A stretch of DNA of 64,000 nt. Origin: Chloroflexota bacterium. Its GTDB lineage: Bacteria; Chloroflexota; Anaerolineae; Aggregatilineales; Phototrophicaceae. A model generated the notes under the pieces. It was not told where the DNA came from. It worked only from the letters and a program-made list of their open reading frames with translations, and did not search any database. A program made the position numbers and the translations under genes. Below, in pieces: positions 55,079 to 64,000 of the stretch (position 1 is the stretch's first letter; each line of letters opens with the position of its first letter). The stretch is taken from positions 31,248 to 95,247 of the forward strand of contig JAPOYS010000146.1 of assembly GCA_026706455.1 (NCBI GenBank), written 5' to 3'.

Positions 55079-55308
55079 CAGTTCTATGGCGTTCCCTCAA
55101 GCCTCAGTAGCGCATTCGATACTAGAAGGGAATGGCGCTATTCGCAATGCCGAAAGGTCCTTCCGCGCCGGTCCGCATCCATCCGAGAAGAGCGGCAAAC
55201 CTGTTTGCCAAAGTTGACGCAAGAATTGCTGACAACTGTTTTGCGGTAAAATTCAGCTTGGCGCGTGACATGAGACTCGAGACATGCAATAGCGTCAGAG
55301 GAGTTTGT

Positions 55309-58305
55309 ATGGCCGAAGCATATCGCCAGGAAGCGGCGGCTACTCTTTCGGAGCTGGGCGTCGCCAAGGCTGAGGGCTTGGATGACGCGCAAGTCCAGTT
55401 GCGCCAAGCGGAATACGGCCAGAACGTCTTGCCAACAGATGAAGGCGTGAACTGGGCGCGGCTGATCCTCGGACAATTCACCGATGTCATGGTAATCATC
55501 CTCATTGTCGCCGCCTTTATTTCCGCCCTCTTGGGCGAAGCGACCGATGTCATCGTCATTTTGGCCATTGTCGCCCTTAACGCAGCGCTGGGGATATACC
55601 AGGAATATCAAGCCGAGCAAGCGCTCGCCGCCTTGAGTCGGCTGCAAGTGCCGCAGGTGCGCGTCCGACGAGGCGGGCAAGTCCACGAGGTCAGCGCCGA
55701 GGAACTCGTCCCGGGCGATATCGTCCTGATTGGCGAAGGCGACCGCATTCCCGCGGACGGGCGGCTGATCGACTCGATCAACCTCCAAATTGAAGAAGCC
55801 ACTCTGACAGGTGAATCGGTACCGGTTGAAAAAGAAACCGCAGCCATTGAAGCGCAGGAGACGATCGCGCTGGGCGACCGCGTAAACATGGCCTTTATGG
55901 GCACTGCGGTGAACTACGGCCGCGGCGAGATGGTGGTGATCAATACAGGCTTGCGCACCGAGATCGGCAATATCGCGACTATGCTGATGCAGGTGGAAGA
56001 AGGAACAACCCCGCTGCAGCGTCGCCTAAATCATCTTGGGCGAATTCTGGCGACAGCCGCCTTGATCGTGGTCGCGATTGTTTTCATCGTCGGCTTTTGG
56101 GCGCAGGGTATTCCAGCCGAGGAGATGTTTCTCATCGCTATCAGCCTGGCGGTGGCCGCTGGCCGGAGGGGTTGCCCGCGTTGGTCACAATTGGGCTGTC
56201 CTTGGGCGCCAACCGCATGGTGAAGCGCAACGCCTTGATTCGCCGGCTGCCCGCGGTCGAGACGCTCGGCTCGGTCAATGTGATTTGTTCGGACAAAACC
56301 GGCACGCTGACCAAGAACGAAATGACGGCGACCTATCTCGTGCTGCCGCGCCACGACGATATCCGCGTCGAAGGCACAGGCTATGCGCCGGTGGGCAATC
56401 TGGTTTCTCTCGGCACGCATGACCCGGCCAGCCTCGGCCAGCCTGTCGACGCGGAAAATGATGAAGCGGCTCAGCGCATGTTAAAAGCGATGGCGCTCTC
56501 AACCAATGTATATCTGGAAACAGTCGATAACACGGACCAGATCAAAGTCGTTGGCGACAGCACAGAGGCGGCGCTGCTGGTCGCGGCTCAGAAGATCGGC
56601 TTCACGCGGGAGCGGCTTGAGCGGGATATGCCCCGCGTTGCCGAATTGCCCTTCAGCAGCGAGAAGCAAGGCGATGACTACGGTGCATCAAGTTGTCGGC
56701 GCTACCGCCAGCCGGCTCTTCCCCGGCGCCGAATACGTCGCCATCACCAAGGGCGCGCCCGACCGCTTGATCGAATGGTCGGCAAGCGAGCAGACGCCGG
56801 ACTCTGTTGTTGACTTGAGCGAGGTCCGCCGGACAGATTGGCAGCAGCGCGTCGATTCGATGGCGAATGACGGCTTGCGCGTATTGGGCATCGCCTGGCG
56901 GCCCTTGGAGAAGCTGCCGGAGAAAGTCGGGCCCGAGATCGAGCGCGAGCTGGAATTGATCGGCTTAATCGGCATTCTCGACCCGGCCCGCCCGGAAGCG
57001 AAGGTGGCGGTCGAGCGCGCGTGTGAAGCAGGCATCCGCACCATCATGATCACCGGCGATCATGTTTTGACGGCGGAGGCGATCGCCCGCGATCTCGGAA
57101 TCATTCGCGAAACGGACAAGGCGATCACCGGCAGTGAGCTGGATGATTTGAGCGCTGACGAATTGGAGCGGGCCGCCCGCCAGACCTCATGCTTTGCCCG
57201 CGTGTCGCCGGCACACAAGCTGCGGCTGGTGCAAGTGCTGCAGAATCAGAACAACATCGTGGCGATGACTGGCGACGGCGTCAACGACGCCCCGGCGCTG
57301 AAGCAGGCCGATATCGGCGTGGCCATGGGCATTACGGGCGCCGATGTCAGCAAGGGCGCTTCCGAGATGATCCTGACTGACGACAATTTCCGCTCAATCG
57401 TGGCCGCGATTGAAGAGGGCCGCGCCATTTACGACAACATCAAGAAATTCATCAAGTATATGTTGAGCTCGAATGTAGGCGAGATCCTGGTGATGTTCGT
57501 CGCGCTGCTGATCCACTTGCCGATTCCCTTGCTCGCCATTCAAATTCTGTGGATCAACCTGGTGACAGACGGTTTGCCGGCGATCGCGCTGGGCTTTGAG
57601 CCGGCCGAAAAAGGCGTAATGAGACGGCGACCCCGGCCAACGAACGAAAGCATATTCGCGGGCGGAGCAGGTATCCATATCGTTCTGGTCGGCGTCTTGA
57701 TCGCAATCTTGACCTTGATCAGTTACGTCTGGGGCTATTCGACGATTGGCCTCGACGGCTTCGAGCCATCGCTTGGATTGGAACAGTTGGACAGACAATC
57801 GGTAGCCGAGTTGGCGGGCGCGGAGGCCGTCCCAGCCGCTTGGGATGATTGGAGCGCAGACGCGCGAGTCGCGTTCCTGGGCGCAAATGAATCAGAAGCC
57901 GCCGGATTCCTGGAAGAGCATGAAGGGGTCAAGGATCCGGGGCGCCGCCTATTAGCGCAGGCCGAGCGCATCCCGCGTACAATTGCCTTTACAGTCCTCG
58001 CCTTCACGCAAATGTTTCAGGTAGTTGCGATTCACGCCGGCGACCGAACGACCTTCTGGCAGGCCGGCTTCAAAGGCAATCCGCTGATGTTTTGGGCGGT
58101 GCTCTCAACCTTCGCCTTGCAGTTGATCGTGATCTATATGCCCTTCTTTCAGAGCCTCTTCGACACGGCCGCGCTGGGCTTGACTCATGTAGTCGCGAGC
58201 GTCGCGGCCGGCATCCTGGTGCTGTTTTTCGTGGAAATCGAAAAGCTGTTCTTCCGCAGATTCCTTAAGCTGGATGCCAGTGCCACAGCGCCCGCGACAA
58301 CCTGA
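55309..58305 (+). pseudogene. P-type Ca2+-transporting ATPase, two compensating frameshifts
   Basis: Three reading-frame segments together make a full P2A-type ATPase of about 998 residues. Segment 1 (55309 to about 56161) has the actuator TLTGESVPVEKE. Segment 2 (to about 56664, another frame) has [20 protein letters not shown] and the phosphorylation Asp in [14 protein letters not shown]. Segment 3 (back in the first frame) has MTGDGVNDAPALKQADIGVAMG and the C-terminal helices. At 56161 the text lacks one base after GCTG, which would restore VAAVPEGLP; at about 56662-56665 one extra base lies in GAGAAGCAAG. AGAGGAG precedes the ATG. Either a decaying calcium pump or two assembly errors. An extra loop of about 60 residues lies between helices 7 and 8. 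Confidence 0.85.
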
Positions 58306-58383
58306 ACGTGAAGCGCCGCGCAGCCGCCAATGTTAACGCGCGAACACGGATCGGACCTTGTGACCTTGCGGTTTCGATGCCGC

Positions 58384-60102
58384 TTAATCGGGAAGGACGT
58401 AACCCAGCTCAATCAGGCGATTGACAACCAGCCGCGCGTTTTCGGCAGGGCTGGTGTTCTCGGCTGTCAACGTGAATTGCGGGTTGAGCGGCGCTTCGTA
58501 GGGATCGTCGATGCCGGTGAAGCCCTTGATTTCACCGCGCCGCGCTTTGGCGTACAAGCCTTTGACATCGCGCGCTTCAACGAATTCCAACGATGTCGCC
58601 ATGTGGATCTCCATGAAGCCTTCGCCGACCATGTTGCGAACGTCCTCGCGCGCGGCTCGATAGGGGCTGATGGCCGCGCAGATCACGACGCCGCCATGTC
58701 GTACGATCTCGCTCGCCACGTAGCCGATGCGCCGAATATTGATATCGCGATCCGCTTTGCTGAAGCCCAAACCCTTGGAAAGATGCGTCCTGACAACATC
58801 GCCGTCCAGGATGGTGACGTTGCGCCCCTTCTCCAGCAGGAGGTTGACGATCTGCTCGGCGGTCGTTGATTTGCCCGAGCCGCTCAAGCCGGTGAACCAG
58901 AGACAGACGCCTCGACGATGACGTGGTGGATAGCTGTCAGCCAGGATAGTCGCCACTTCGGGCCGCGAGAACCAGGACGGCAGCGGCACGCCCTGTCCCA
59001 GAAAATTATCGCGCACCTGCGTGCCAGAGATTTTGCGCACCTTGGCGTCGGGCTTTAGCCGGGCGCTCTCTTCGTAGCGATCTTCTTCTTCGAGATAGAC
59101 CATTTCGGTGAAGGGCACCGGCTTCACGCCCAGCTCTTCCGCGTAATGCACCACCATGTCCTGCGCCTCATAAGGACCGTAGAAGGGATCGCCATTGGAA
59201 TCGGGACCGGGTCCCGCGTGGTCGCGACCGACGATCAGATGGTTGGCGCCGTAATTCCGGCGAATGAGGGCGTGCCAGACCGCTTCTCGCGGACCGGCCA
59301 TGCGCATCGCCAGCGGCAACAGCGAGAGCAGGCTGCGGTCTTCTTCGTAGTAGTTATCAAGCAGGATCTTGTAGACGCGAACGCGCGTAAAATGGTCGAT
59401 GTCGCCTGGCTGCGTCATGCCGACAACTGGATGAAGCAGCAGGACGCCATCAATGTTGCCGGCGGCGCGCTTCGTCAAGGCTTCATGCACGCGGTGCAGA
59501 GGATTGCGCGTTTGAAAGGCGACGACGTTATCGTGCCCGTAGCTCTCCAAAACGGCGCGCGTCTCAGCTGGCGTTCGGCGCAGCTCGCGGAAATCCAAAT
59601 GAGTCGGAAGCCGGAGGACCCTCAAGGCCCCAGCAATATTCAGTTTGCCCCAGCGGTGCATCTCGGCAATGATCGGATGGCGAGCGTCAAACTTGCCAAA
59701 GACCTTGGTCGCTGTCTCCGCCAAATCCCACTCATAAATTTCGTCCACAGATAGTATGGCGAGGATATTGTTCGTTCGGTCGCGCAGGGCAATGTCCTGA
59801 CCTAAGAGGATCTCGGCGTTGGCGTCAAGTGGCAGCGTGATCGGCATCGGGAAAAGCGTGCCATCAGCCAGCCGCATGGAATCAAGCACGCACTGAAAGT
59901 CGGTCTTGTTCATGAATCCATTCAAAGGAGAAAAGGCGCCGACCGCCAGCAGCTCGAGATCGCATTCGACGCGAGGACTCACTTGAATATAGGGCAAGGA
60001 ATTAGCGTAACGCGTTTGCTCAAGCAGTTCACGGCGCGGCACAAGCAGATCAACCAACTCGCCGCCGTAAGGCGCAATCAGTCTGGCTTTTTCAACAATC
60101 AT
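58384..60102 (-). CDS. sat-cysC: Bifunctional ATP sulfurylase / APS kinase
   Basis: Residues 1 to about 393 of this 572-residue fusion are ATP sulfurylase with QTRNPLHRVHEALTKRA (197-213) and GRDHAGPGP (292-300). Residues about 398-572 are APS kinase with P-loop GLSGSGKST (405-413), LDGDVVRTHLSKGLGFSKAD and NIRRIGYVASEI, ending near FTGIDDPYEAPLNPQ. Together they turn sulfate and ATP into PAPS in the cytoplasm. The order, sulfurylase first and kinase last, and the intact P-loop mean both parts should be active. GGGAGAG precedes the ATG. It has its own promoter behind the tatC stop. No sulfate reductase is in the window. Confidence 0.95.
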   Translation of the reverse strand: MIVEKARLIAPYGGELVDLLVPRRELLEQTRYANSLPYIQVSPRVECDLELLAVGAFSPLNGFMNKTDFQCVLDSMRLADGTLFPMPITLPLDANAEILLGQDIALRDRTNNILAILSVDEIYEWDLAETATKVFGKFDARHPIIAEMHRWGKLNIAGALRVLRLPTHLDFRELRRTPAETRAVLESYGHDNVVAFQTRNPLHRVHEALTKRAAGNIDGVLLLHPVVGMTQPGDIDHFTRVRVYKILLDNYYEEDRSLLSLLPLAMRMAGPREAVWHALIRRNYGANHLIVGRDHAGPGPDSNGDPFYGPYEAQDMVVHYAEELGVKPVPFTEMVYLEEEDRYEESARLKPDAKVRKISGTQVRDNFLGQGVPLPSWFSRPEVATILADSYPPRHRRGVCLWFTGLSGSGKSTTAEQIVNLLLEKGRNVTILDGDVVRTHLSKGLGFSKADRDINIRRIGYVASEIVRHGGVVICAAISPYRAAREDVRNMVGEGFMEIHMATSLEFVEARDVKGLYAKARRGEIKGFTGIDDPYEAPLNPQFTLTAENTSPAENARLVVNRLIELGYVLPD

Positions 60103-60162
60103 CCAACTCTCCCTGATGTCAATCAGAAGGACGGCTGCGCATACCTATAGCAAAGCGGCGCT

Positions 60163-60192
60163 ATTCTAGCACAGTAGCTCAGAGCCTGTCAG
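60163..60192 (-). promoter_or_regulatory. sat-cysC promoter
   Basis: On the minus strand CTGACA (plus 60187-60192), an 18-bp spacer and TAGAAT (plus 60163-60168), preceded by TGC, form an extended -10 promoter. It begins 11 bp after the tatC stop and gives a leader of about 55 nt. Layout and -35 match the acnA promoter. Confidence 0.6.
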
Positions 60193-60202
60193 CGCGCTCT
60201 TG

Positions 60203-60973
60203 CTATTCTCTGTCGATGCCGGACATCTTGCGCCCGAAAAAGACGAGCACGATGCTCAGCGCGTATAGGGTCAGCAAAGGCGCCATGACCAGAAACATGT
60301 TCACGGGATCAATCGTTGGGGTGATCAAGGCGGCGGCTATAGAAGCGCCGACGATCGCGACGCGCCATTGACGCACGAGCGTGCGCGCGCTGACCAAACC
60401 CAGAAGCGAGATGAGGAAAAATATAAGCGGCGTTTGAAAGGCGACGCCCATCCAGAACAGCAAAGATGTCACAAAACTGATATAGCCGTCAGCCGTCCAC
60501 TCCGGCTCAAAAATGTCGGCTTGGAAGCCATGCAGGAAGCCGAGGGCGGGCGGCATCAAGATACGCCAGGCGAAGAGCACGCCGATGATGAAGAGCGCGG
60601 TCGTCGCCGGAATAGACAGCAAGACATAGCGCCGCTCCTTGCGCGTCAAGCCCGGCAGAATGAACATAAGCAATTGGTAGGTCACCAAGGGTATCGACAG
60701 GATCCCGCCGATCATCAAGGCGACTTTGAAGTAGATAAGGATATTGCCCGTGGGGTCGAGGATGACCAGTTCGCAGTCGGATACGATTCCGCAATAGGGC
60801 TCCAGAAGCAGGATGAGCGCGTTGGGCGCCAGGAAAACGCCAAAAGCCGTGCCGACAACCAGCGATATAACGGCTTTGCTCAGGCGCTGCCGCAGTTCAT
60901 CCAGATGCTCAAAGAAGCCCATGCGGAGTTCATGACCATCTTCCCATTGATCCTGTTCAGCGAGCTCAGCCAT
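60203..60973 (-). CDS. tatC: Twin-arginine translocase subunit TatC
   Basis: This 256-residue protein has six membrane helices and the conserved cytoplasmic start GFFEHLDELRQRLSKAVISL, which forms the signal-peptide binding site. The motif LLEPYCGIVSDCEL between helices 1 and 2, and FVTSLLFWMGVAFQTPLIFF later, fit the family. It exports folded proteins together with TatA/B-type partners; one such gene lies 7 bp upstream. No twin-arginine substrates are evident in the immediate neighbourhood. Confidence 0.95.
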   Translation of the reverse strand: MAELAEQDQWEDGHELRMGFFEHLDELRQRLSKAVISLVVGTAFGVFLAPNALILLLEPYCGIVSDCELVILDPTGNILIYFKVALMIGGILSIPLVTYQLLMFILPGLTRKERRYVLLSIPATTALFIIGVLFAWRILMPPALGFLHGFQADIFEPEWTADGYISFVTSLLFWMGVAFQTPLIFFLISLLGLVSARTLVRQWRVAIVGASIAAALITPTIDPVNMFLVMAPLLTLYALSIVLVFFGRKMSGIDRE

Positions 60974-60980
60974 GATTCAA

Positions 60981-61559
60981 TCAGTCGCCATCAGATACCT
61001 TGGACCAGGCGCCAAGATCCACTGAGCGGCCATTGGCCTTGGCGGCGGCGGTACTTGTCGCCTCGCCGCTCCATGTACCCATTGCAACTGGCGCGGCGCG
61101 TTCTCTGGGCGCTAGTTCCTCCTTCGGTGTTGGCTTTGAGGTCTTATGGGGCTGCCTCGCAGGCCGCGCGGTGGAGGCGGCGTCGGATTTCATCGCTTTA
61201 GACGGGAGCTGCGGCTTCTTATCGTTAAGCGTTTCACTTAGCTCATTGAATGTATTCATATCTTTCTTGACTTCGTCCAGCGAGTCTTGAACCGGCTGCG
61301 TCATGGGTTTGACCGCGTCGGTCAACGAACGGTTAAGATTCGCGCGCGTCGGCGGCTCCTTAGGCAATTTGATGTCGACGCCGGCCTCGTCAAATTCTTT
61401 CTGCACCAAATCAACGGTTTCGGACCAGATCTTGCGAAACTTGGCTACGTGCTGGCCCAGGATGTATGACCAATGAATCATTCGCTTAGGACCGGCAAAG
61501 ACCAGCATGATGAGCAGGATCGCAACGAGCTCCCAGGCGCCGATGCCGAATACATTCAT
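60981..61559 (-). CDS. tatB: TatA/TatB-family translocase protein
   Basis: This 192-residue protein starts with a short membrane helix (IGAWELVAILLIMLVFAGPK) followed by the amphipathic helix RMIHWSYILGQHVAKFRKIW. A long, disordered polar tail rich in Lys, Ala, Pro and Ser completes it. FAGPKR replaces the Phe-Gly-Pro motif (here Ala for Gly). The length and tail favour TatB rather than TatA. It begins with an ATGA overlap with the nusB-like gene upstream and is followed by tatC, giving one transcript. Confidence 0.85.
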   Translation of the reverse strand: MNVFGIGAWELVAILLIMLVFAGPKRMIHWSYILGQHVAKFRKIWSETVDLVQKEFDEAGVDIKLPKEPPTRANLNRSLTDAVKPMTQPVQDSLDEVKKDMNTFNELSETLNDKKPQLPSKAMKSDAASTARPARQPHKTSKPTPKEELAPRERAAPVAMGTWSGEATSTAAAKANGRSVDLGAWSKVSDGD

Positions 61560-62095
61560 ACCTTATCTACCTCGTTGACCGCAATCTCGAAGTTCTGCTT
61601 GGACTCAGCCGTAATCGCGCCCAGGACTCCATGAACAAAACTGTGCGCATTATCGGCGCCGAAAAGCTGCGCCAGGTGAACCGCTTCATTTATGAGTACG
61701 GGAATCGGCGTCTCGCGTTTTTGCAGCAAATGTTCGTATACCGCTAGCCGCAAGATATTTCGATCGACGACAGCGACCTGATCAATTGGCCATTCCGGCG
61801 CGTACTGTTGGAGGATCGCGTCGATACCCTCTATATTTGCCATAACGCCGCCCACAATCCGGCGGATGATTTGGCGCACGGCATAAGCCTCCGGGCGTTC
61901 GGCCATGTGCGCCGCCAGCACATCAACCATTTCGTGGTCGGTCGTATCCAATTCGTAAAGGATCTGCAAACTTGCTCGCCGCGCCACGGATCGATCGGCG
62001 GCGCCTACGTTCGGCAACACCACTTCGGATGTAATGACATCCGCTTCCGGATCGAAATCGTCTAAATCGAAAGGATAACCGCCCAAGAGATCCAA
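61556..62095 (-). CDS. nusB: Transcription antitermination protein NusB
   Basis: This protein of about 179 residues has an N-terminal extension of about 35 acidic residues. The helical NusB core follows, with RRASLQILYELDTTDHEM, EWPIDQVAVVDRNILRLAVYEHL and the signature TPIPVLINEAVHLAQLFGAD then SFVHGVLGAI. NusB with NusE binds boxA RNA and helps transcribe rRNA operons. The start is TTG at 62095 with a GGGG stretch near it; the extension before RRASLQ is unusual, so a later start is possible. It is coupled to tatB by an ATGA overlap. Confidence 0.9.
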   Translation of the reverse strand: MDLLGGYPFDLDDFDPEADVITSEVVLPNVGAADRSVARRASLQILYELDTTDHEMVDVLAAHMAERPEAYAVRQIIRRIVGGVMANIEGIDAILQQYAPEWPIDQVAVVDRNILRLAVYEHLLQKRETPIPVLINEAVHLAQLFGADNAHSFVHGVLGAITAESKQNFEIAVNEVDKV

Positions 62096-62165
62096 GAGGA
62101 CCCCGCCTCACTTTCGTCCGATTGCGCCAACTTAACGCTAGTTTATCGCATCAGCGCGCTTTTAT

Positions 62166-63341
62166 CTACGCGGATTGGCGAAGGAGTCGGCTAAAGTTGG
62201 CGCCGGGTGTAATGGCGCCGAGAACCGTTGCCCGGCGCGCGCCAGTTAAGGCGGGCAGGACAGCCGCACGCCCGTGCCAGGTCTCATAGGCTAAAACAGC
62301 GAAAACGAGCGCTTCCTTGAAGTCGCTATCCATACCGATGTCTTCATGCGTCAAGACTGTCGCCGGCGCCAGCAATTGCCGCAGTAGACCGACCATGACC
62401 GGGTTGTGCCGGCCGCCACCGCCCAATATAACCTCGTCAATCGGCGCGGGCGCAAAACGACGGTAGGCATCGGCGATATTCGTGGCGGTCAGCGCCGTCA
62501 ACGTGGCGATGATCTCGGCATCTCGCAGACCGCGCCCTCGCGCCGCCGCAACCAGTTCAAGCGCCGCGGACGTGCCAAAGGTTTCGCGGCCAGTCGTCTT
62601 GGGATACGCGCGCGTGTAGTATGGATGCCGCAATAGCTCGTCCAGCCACTCCTCATCTACCCGTCCCCGCTTGGCGTAGCGCCCATCCCGATCGTAGCGC
62701 AAGACGCCGCCCGAGATTTGAGACGTGGCGATATCGAGCAGCGCGTTGCCGGGTCCGGTGTCAAACGCGATCGGTTCTGACGCGTCATCCGACTGCGGCG
62801 GCAAGAAGGTGACATTGCCCATACCGCCGATATTCTGTATTGCCCGCCAGCGCGCGGGGTGCCTTAGCAGGAGCCAATCGACATAGCCTGTCAAGGGCGC
62901 GCCCTGCCCGCCGGCGGCCACGTCGCGCGCCCGAAAGTTGCTTATGGTGGTGATTCCAGTCCGCTCGGCAAGCACAGCCGGCTCCACAATTTGCAGCGAG
63001 GCGCTCACTTGTCCGCTTGGCATGACGTTGTGCCAGATCGTCTGCCCGTGCGAGCCGACGAGATCTACTTGCTCGCTGGTCATGTCCGCCTGCTCCAGCA
63101 ACGTCAGCGCCGAGGCGGCGAAGACTTCGGCGAGATCGACATGCAGCGCCGCAATCTCATCCACGCGGCTTTCGTTCGGATCGCAGCAAGCGAGAATACG
63201 CTGCCGCATATCGGCGTTATATGGGAATGTAGCGCCAGCGATCAGGTCGACGGTCAATTTGCCCGGCTGGCCGCGTATGTCGCAGAGGGCGACATCCACA
63301 CCGTCGGCGGAGGTGCCCGACATCAAACCGATGACAATCAT
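62166..63341 (-). CDS. anmK: Anhydro-N-acetylmuramic acid kinase
   Basis: This 391-residue ASKHA kinase begins MIVIGLMSGTSADGVDVALC, the AnmK signature. It continues with DLVGSHGQTIWH, RDVAAGGQGAPLTGYVDWLL, NIGGMGNVTFLPP and AFDTGPGNALLD, ending with EALVFAVLAYETWHGR. It converts 1,6-anhydro-MurNAc to MurNAc-6-phosphate during wall recycling. All nucleotide and sugar motifs are present. It is likely the second gene of a minus-strand run after the AHSA1-like gene (55-bp gap). Confidence 0.95.
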   Translation of the reverse strand: MIVIGLMSGTSADGVDVALCDIRGQPGKLTVDLIAGATFPYNADMRQRILACCDPNESRVDEIAALHVDLAEVFAASALTLLEQADMTSEQVDLVGSHGQTIWHNVMPSGQVSASLQIVEPAVLAERTGITTISNFRARDVAAGGQGAPLTGYVDWLLLRHPARWRAIQNIGGMGNVTFLPPQSDDASEPIAFDTGPGNALLDIATSQISGGVLRYDRDGRYAKRGRVDEEWLDELLRHPYYTRAYPKTTGRETFGTSAALELVAAARGRGLRDAEIIATLTALTATNIADAYRRFAPAPIDEVILGGGGRHNPVMVGLLRQLLAPATVLTHEDIGMDSDFKEALVFAVLAYETWHGRAAVLPALTGARRATVLGAITPGANFSRLLRQSA

Positions 63342-63396
63342 GGGCGGCTGTCGATCTGCGCGTTAGGCGCCGTAACCATTCGAGGCGCGCCTGGCC

Positions 63397-63810
63397 TCAC
63401 GCTGACTCGGCATATTTCTTGAAGTTGTCGAGTATCGCCTGCCAGCCCATTTTCTGCATATCGGCCGGGTTCTCTTTCTCGGGATCGAATGTCGTTGATA
63501 CGCGCGTCTTTCCGCCCAGGTCTGCAAAGCTGGTTTCAGCCTGCCGCCCGTCGGTCATCGTGTAAGCGATTTTGGCCTCGTGGACGACTTCGTCATAGAT
63601 CGCCTCAAAGTCGAAGCCAAAACTGCCGTCTTTCGCTTCCATTCGCGAGCAAAGCCGCCCGCCCGCTCGGAGATCATTTTCCGCGCGCGGGCAACACCAG
63701 TCGTCGCTGGCAAAGTTCCACTTGGTGATATGATCCGGTTCGTTAAAGAGTTTCCAAACATCGCCGCGCGTTCGGTTCACAACGGCTTCAATGGAGATCC
63801 GTTGGGTCAT
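63397..63810 (-). CDS. SRPBCC-fold protein of the AHSA1 type
   Basis: This 137-residue protein has the ISIEAVVNRTRGDVWKLFNE start and the DHITKWNFASDDWCCPRAEN block common to AHSA1/CalC-type START-like domains. GGRLCSRMEAKDGSFGFDFE and a C-terminal helix ending GWQAILDNFKKYAES follow. Such small cup-shaped proteins bind hydrophobic ligands; no function is known for this one. GAGGAG seven bases before the ATG is a clear ribosome site. Confidence 0.85.
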   Translation of the reverse strand: MTQRISIEAVVNRTRGDVWKLFNEPDHITKWNFASDDWCCPRAENDLRAGGRLCSRMEAKDGSFGFDFEAIYDEVVHEAKIAYTMTDGRQAETSFADLGGKTRVSTTFDPEKENPADMQKMGWQAILDNFKKYAESA

Positions 63811-63944
63811 TGGCTGGCTCCTCGTGACAAAGCGGCGTGATGCTAACGAACACTCTTATCGCTCTAATTGGCGAACGATACCAAAACGGCATGGAAGCGC
63901 GCTACATTTGCGGCAATCAATCCTGGCTGAATGATAAGTGTAGA

Positions 63945-64000
63945 TGGCGGAGAGGACAGGATTCGAACCTGCGGTACCCTTAACAGGTACAACCGCTTAG
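63945..64000 (-). tRNA. tRNA-Ser(GCU), 3' part (runs off right edge)
   Basis: Read on the minus strand, the 56 bases hold the 3' half of a class II tRNA. They begin CT-AA, the last two anticodon bases plus loop, then the 3' anticodon stem GCGGT. A long variable arm follows (GTACC and GGTAC around a seven-base loop), then the T arm with TTCGAAT, then the acceptor strand CCTCTCC, discriminator G and an encoded CCA. The long variable arm with discriminator G means serine, and xCU as anticodon then means GCU. The first anticodon base lies just outside the window. Confidence 0.85.

Noticed and set aside
55240..55308. TAAAAT upstream of the P-type ATPase as a promoter
   Set aside because: The only -35-like boxes are 12 or 15 bp away (CTGACA, TTGCTG), and no TGN element is present, so I did not list it as a feature.

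Overview
The window is a gene-dense bacterial chromosome segment, GC-rich at roughly 57-60 % by eye. It carries about 57 protein genes, most complete, and a partial tRNA-Ser at the right edge. I saw no insertion sequences, prophage genes or CRISPR arrays. The gene mix suggests a Chloroflexota bacterium, probably Anaerolineae-like: large families of membrane and lipoprotein genes with Thr/Pro-rich stalks, a CcdA-TlpA fusion, long-form HPF, a MoeZ/CysO/Mec-type sulfur carrier cluster, KorAB, and a fused ATP sulfurylase-APS kinase. This is inferred from gene content, not from a phylogenetic marker.

Layout. 1-9024 (minus) is one long catabolic operon: glutamate formimidoyltransferase, a peptide/opine-type ABC importer (binding protein, two permeases, two ATPases) and hydantoinase/oxoprolinase HyuA and HyuB; HyuB runs off the left edge. 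9199-16821 holds PEP carboxylase, a frameshifted glyoxalase-fold gene coupled to an M1-like lipoprotein, a UbiA prenyltransferase, a small membrane protein and the CCA-adding enzyme. 16981-20326 is an extracytoplasmic thiol-redox cluster (CcdA-TlpA fusion, second TlpA, DUF2085 protein). 20347-27446 has envelope-type and housekeeping genes: a PspA-like coiled coil, a HEAT-like protein with a polytopic membrane protein, a CT398-type zinc ribbon protein, the pgeF-yggS-yggT cluster, comF and hpf. 27468-30588 is a three-gene cell-surface operon with two glycosyltransferases. 30840-36157 carries lon, a beta-propeller lipoprotein, fabG and a HIT protein.

36192-47902 holds a DsbA-like protein, aconitase, an MFS transporter, a two-domain RNase H, an aminotransferase, and a GntR regulator followed by korAB. 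47998-50084 (minus) is a mec-cysO-moeZ operon in which the ubiquitin-like carrier has residues beyond its Gly-Gly. 50460-58305 has citrate synthase, two rhomboid proteases, a threonine aldolase/CPBP pair and a P-type Ca2+-ATPase broken by two compensating frameshifts. 58384-64000 (minus) has sat-cysC, tatC, tatB, nusB, anmK, an AHSA1 protein and tRNA-Ser(GCU).

How the genes fit together. PEP carboxylase, citrate synthase, aconitase and 2-oxoacid:ferredoxin oxidoreductase cover anaplerosis and the oxaloacetate-to-succinyl-CoA arm of central metabolism, with ferredoxin rather than NAD as acceptor. Sat-CysC and the MoeZ/CysO/Mec set concern sulfur activation and transfer. Several promoters share an extended -10 (TG then one base then TA...T), often with an 18-bp spacer. 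Three single-base frameshifts, in two otherwise intact genes, mean either recent decay or residual assembly error.
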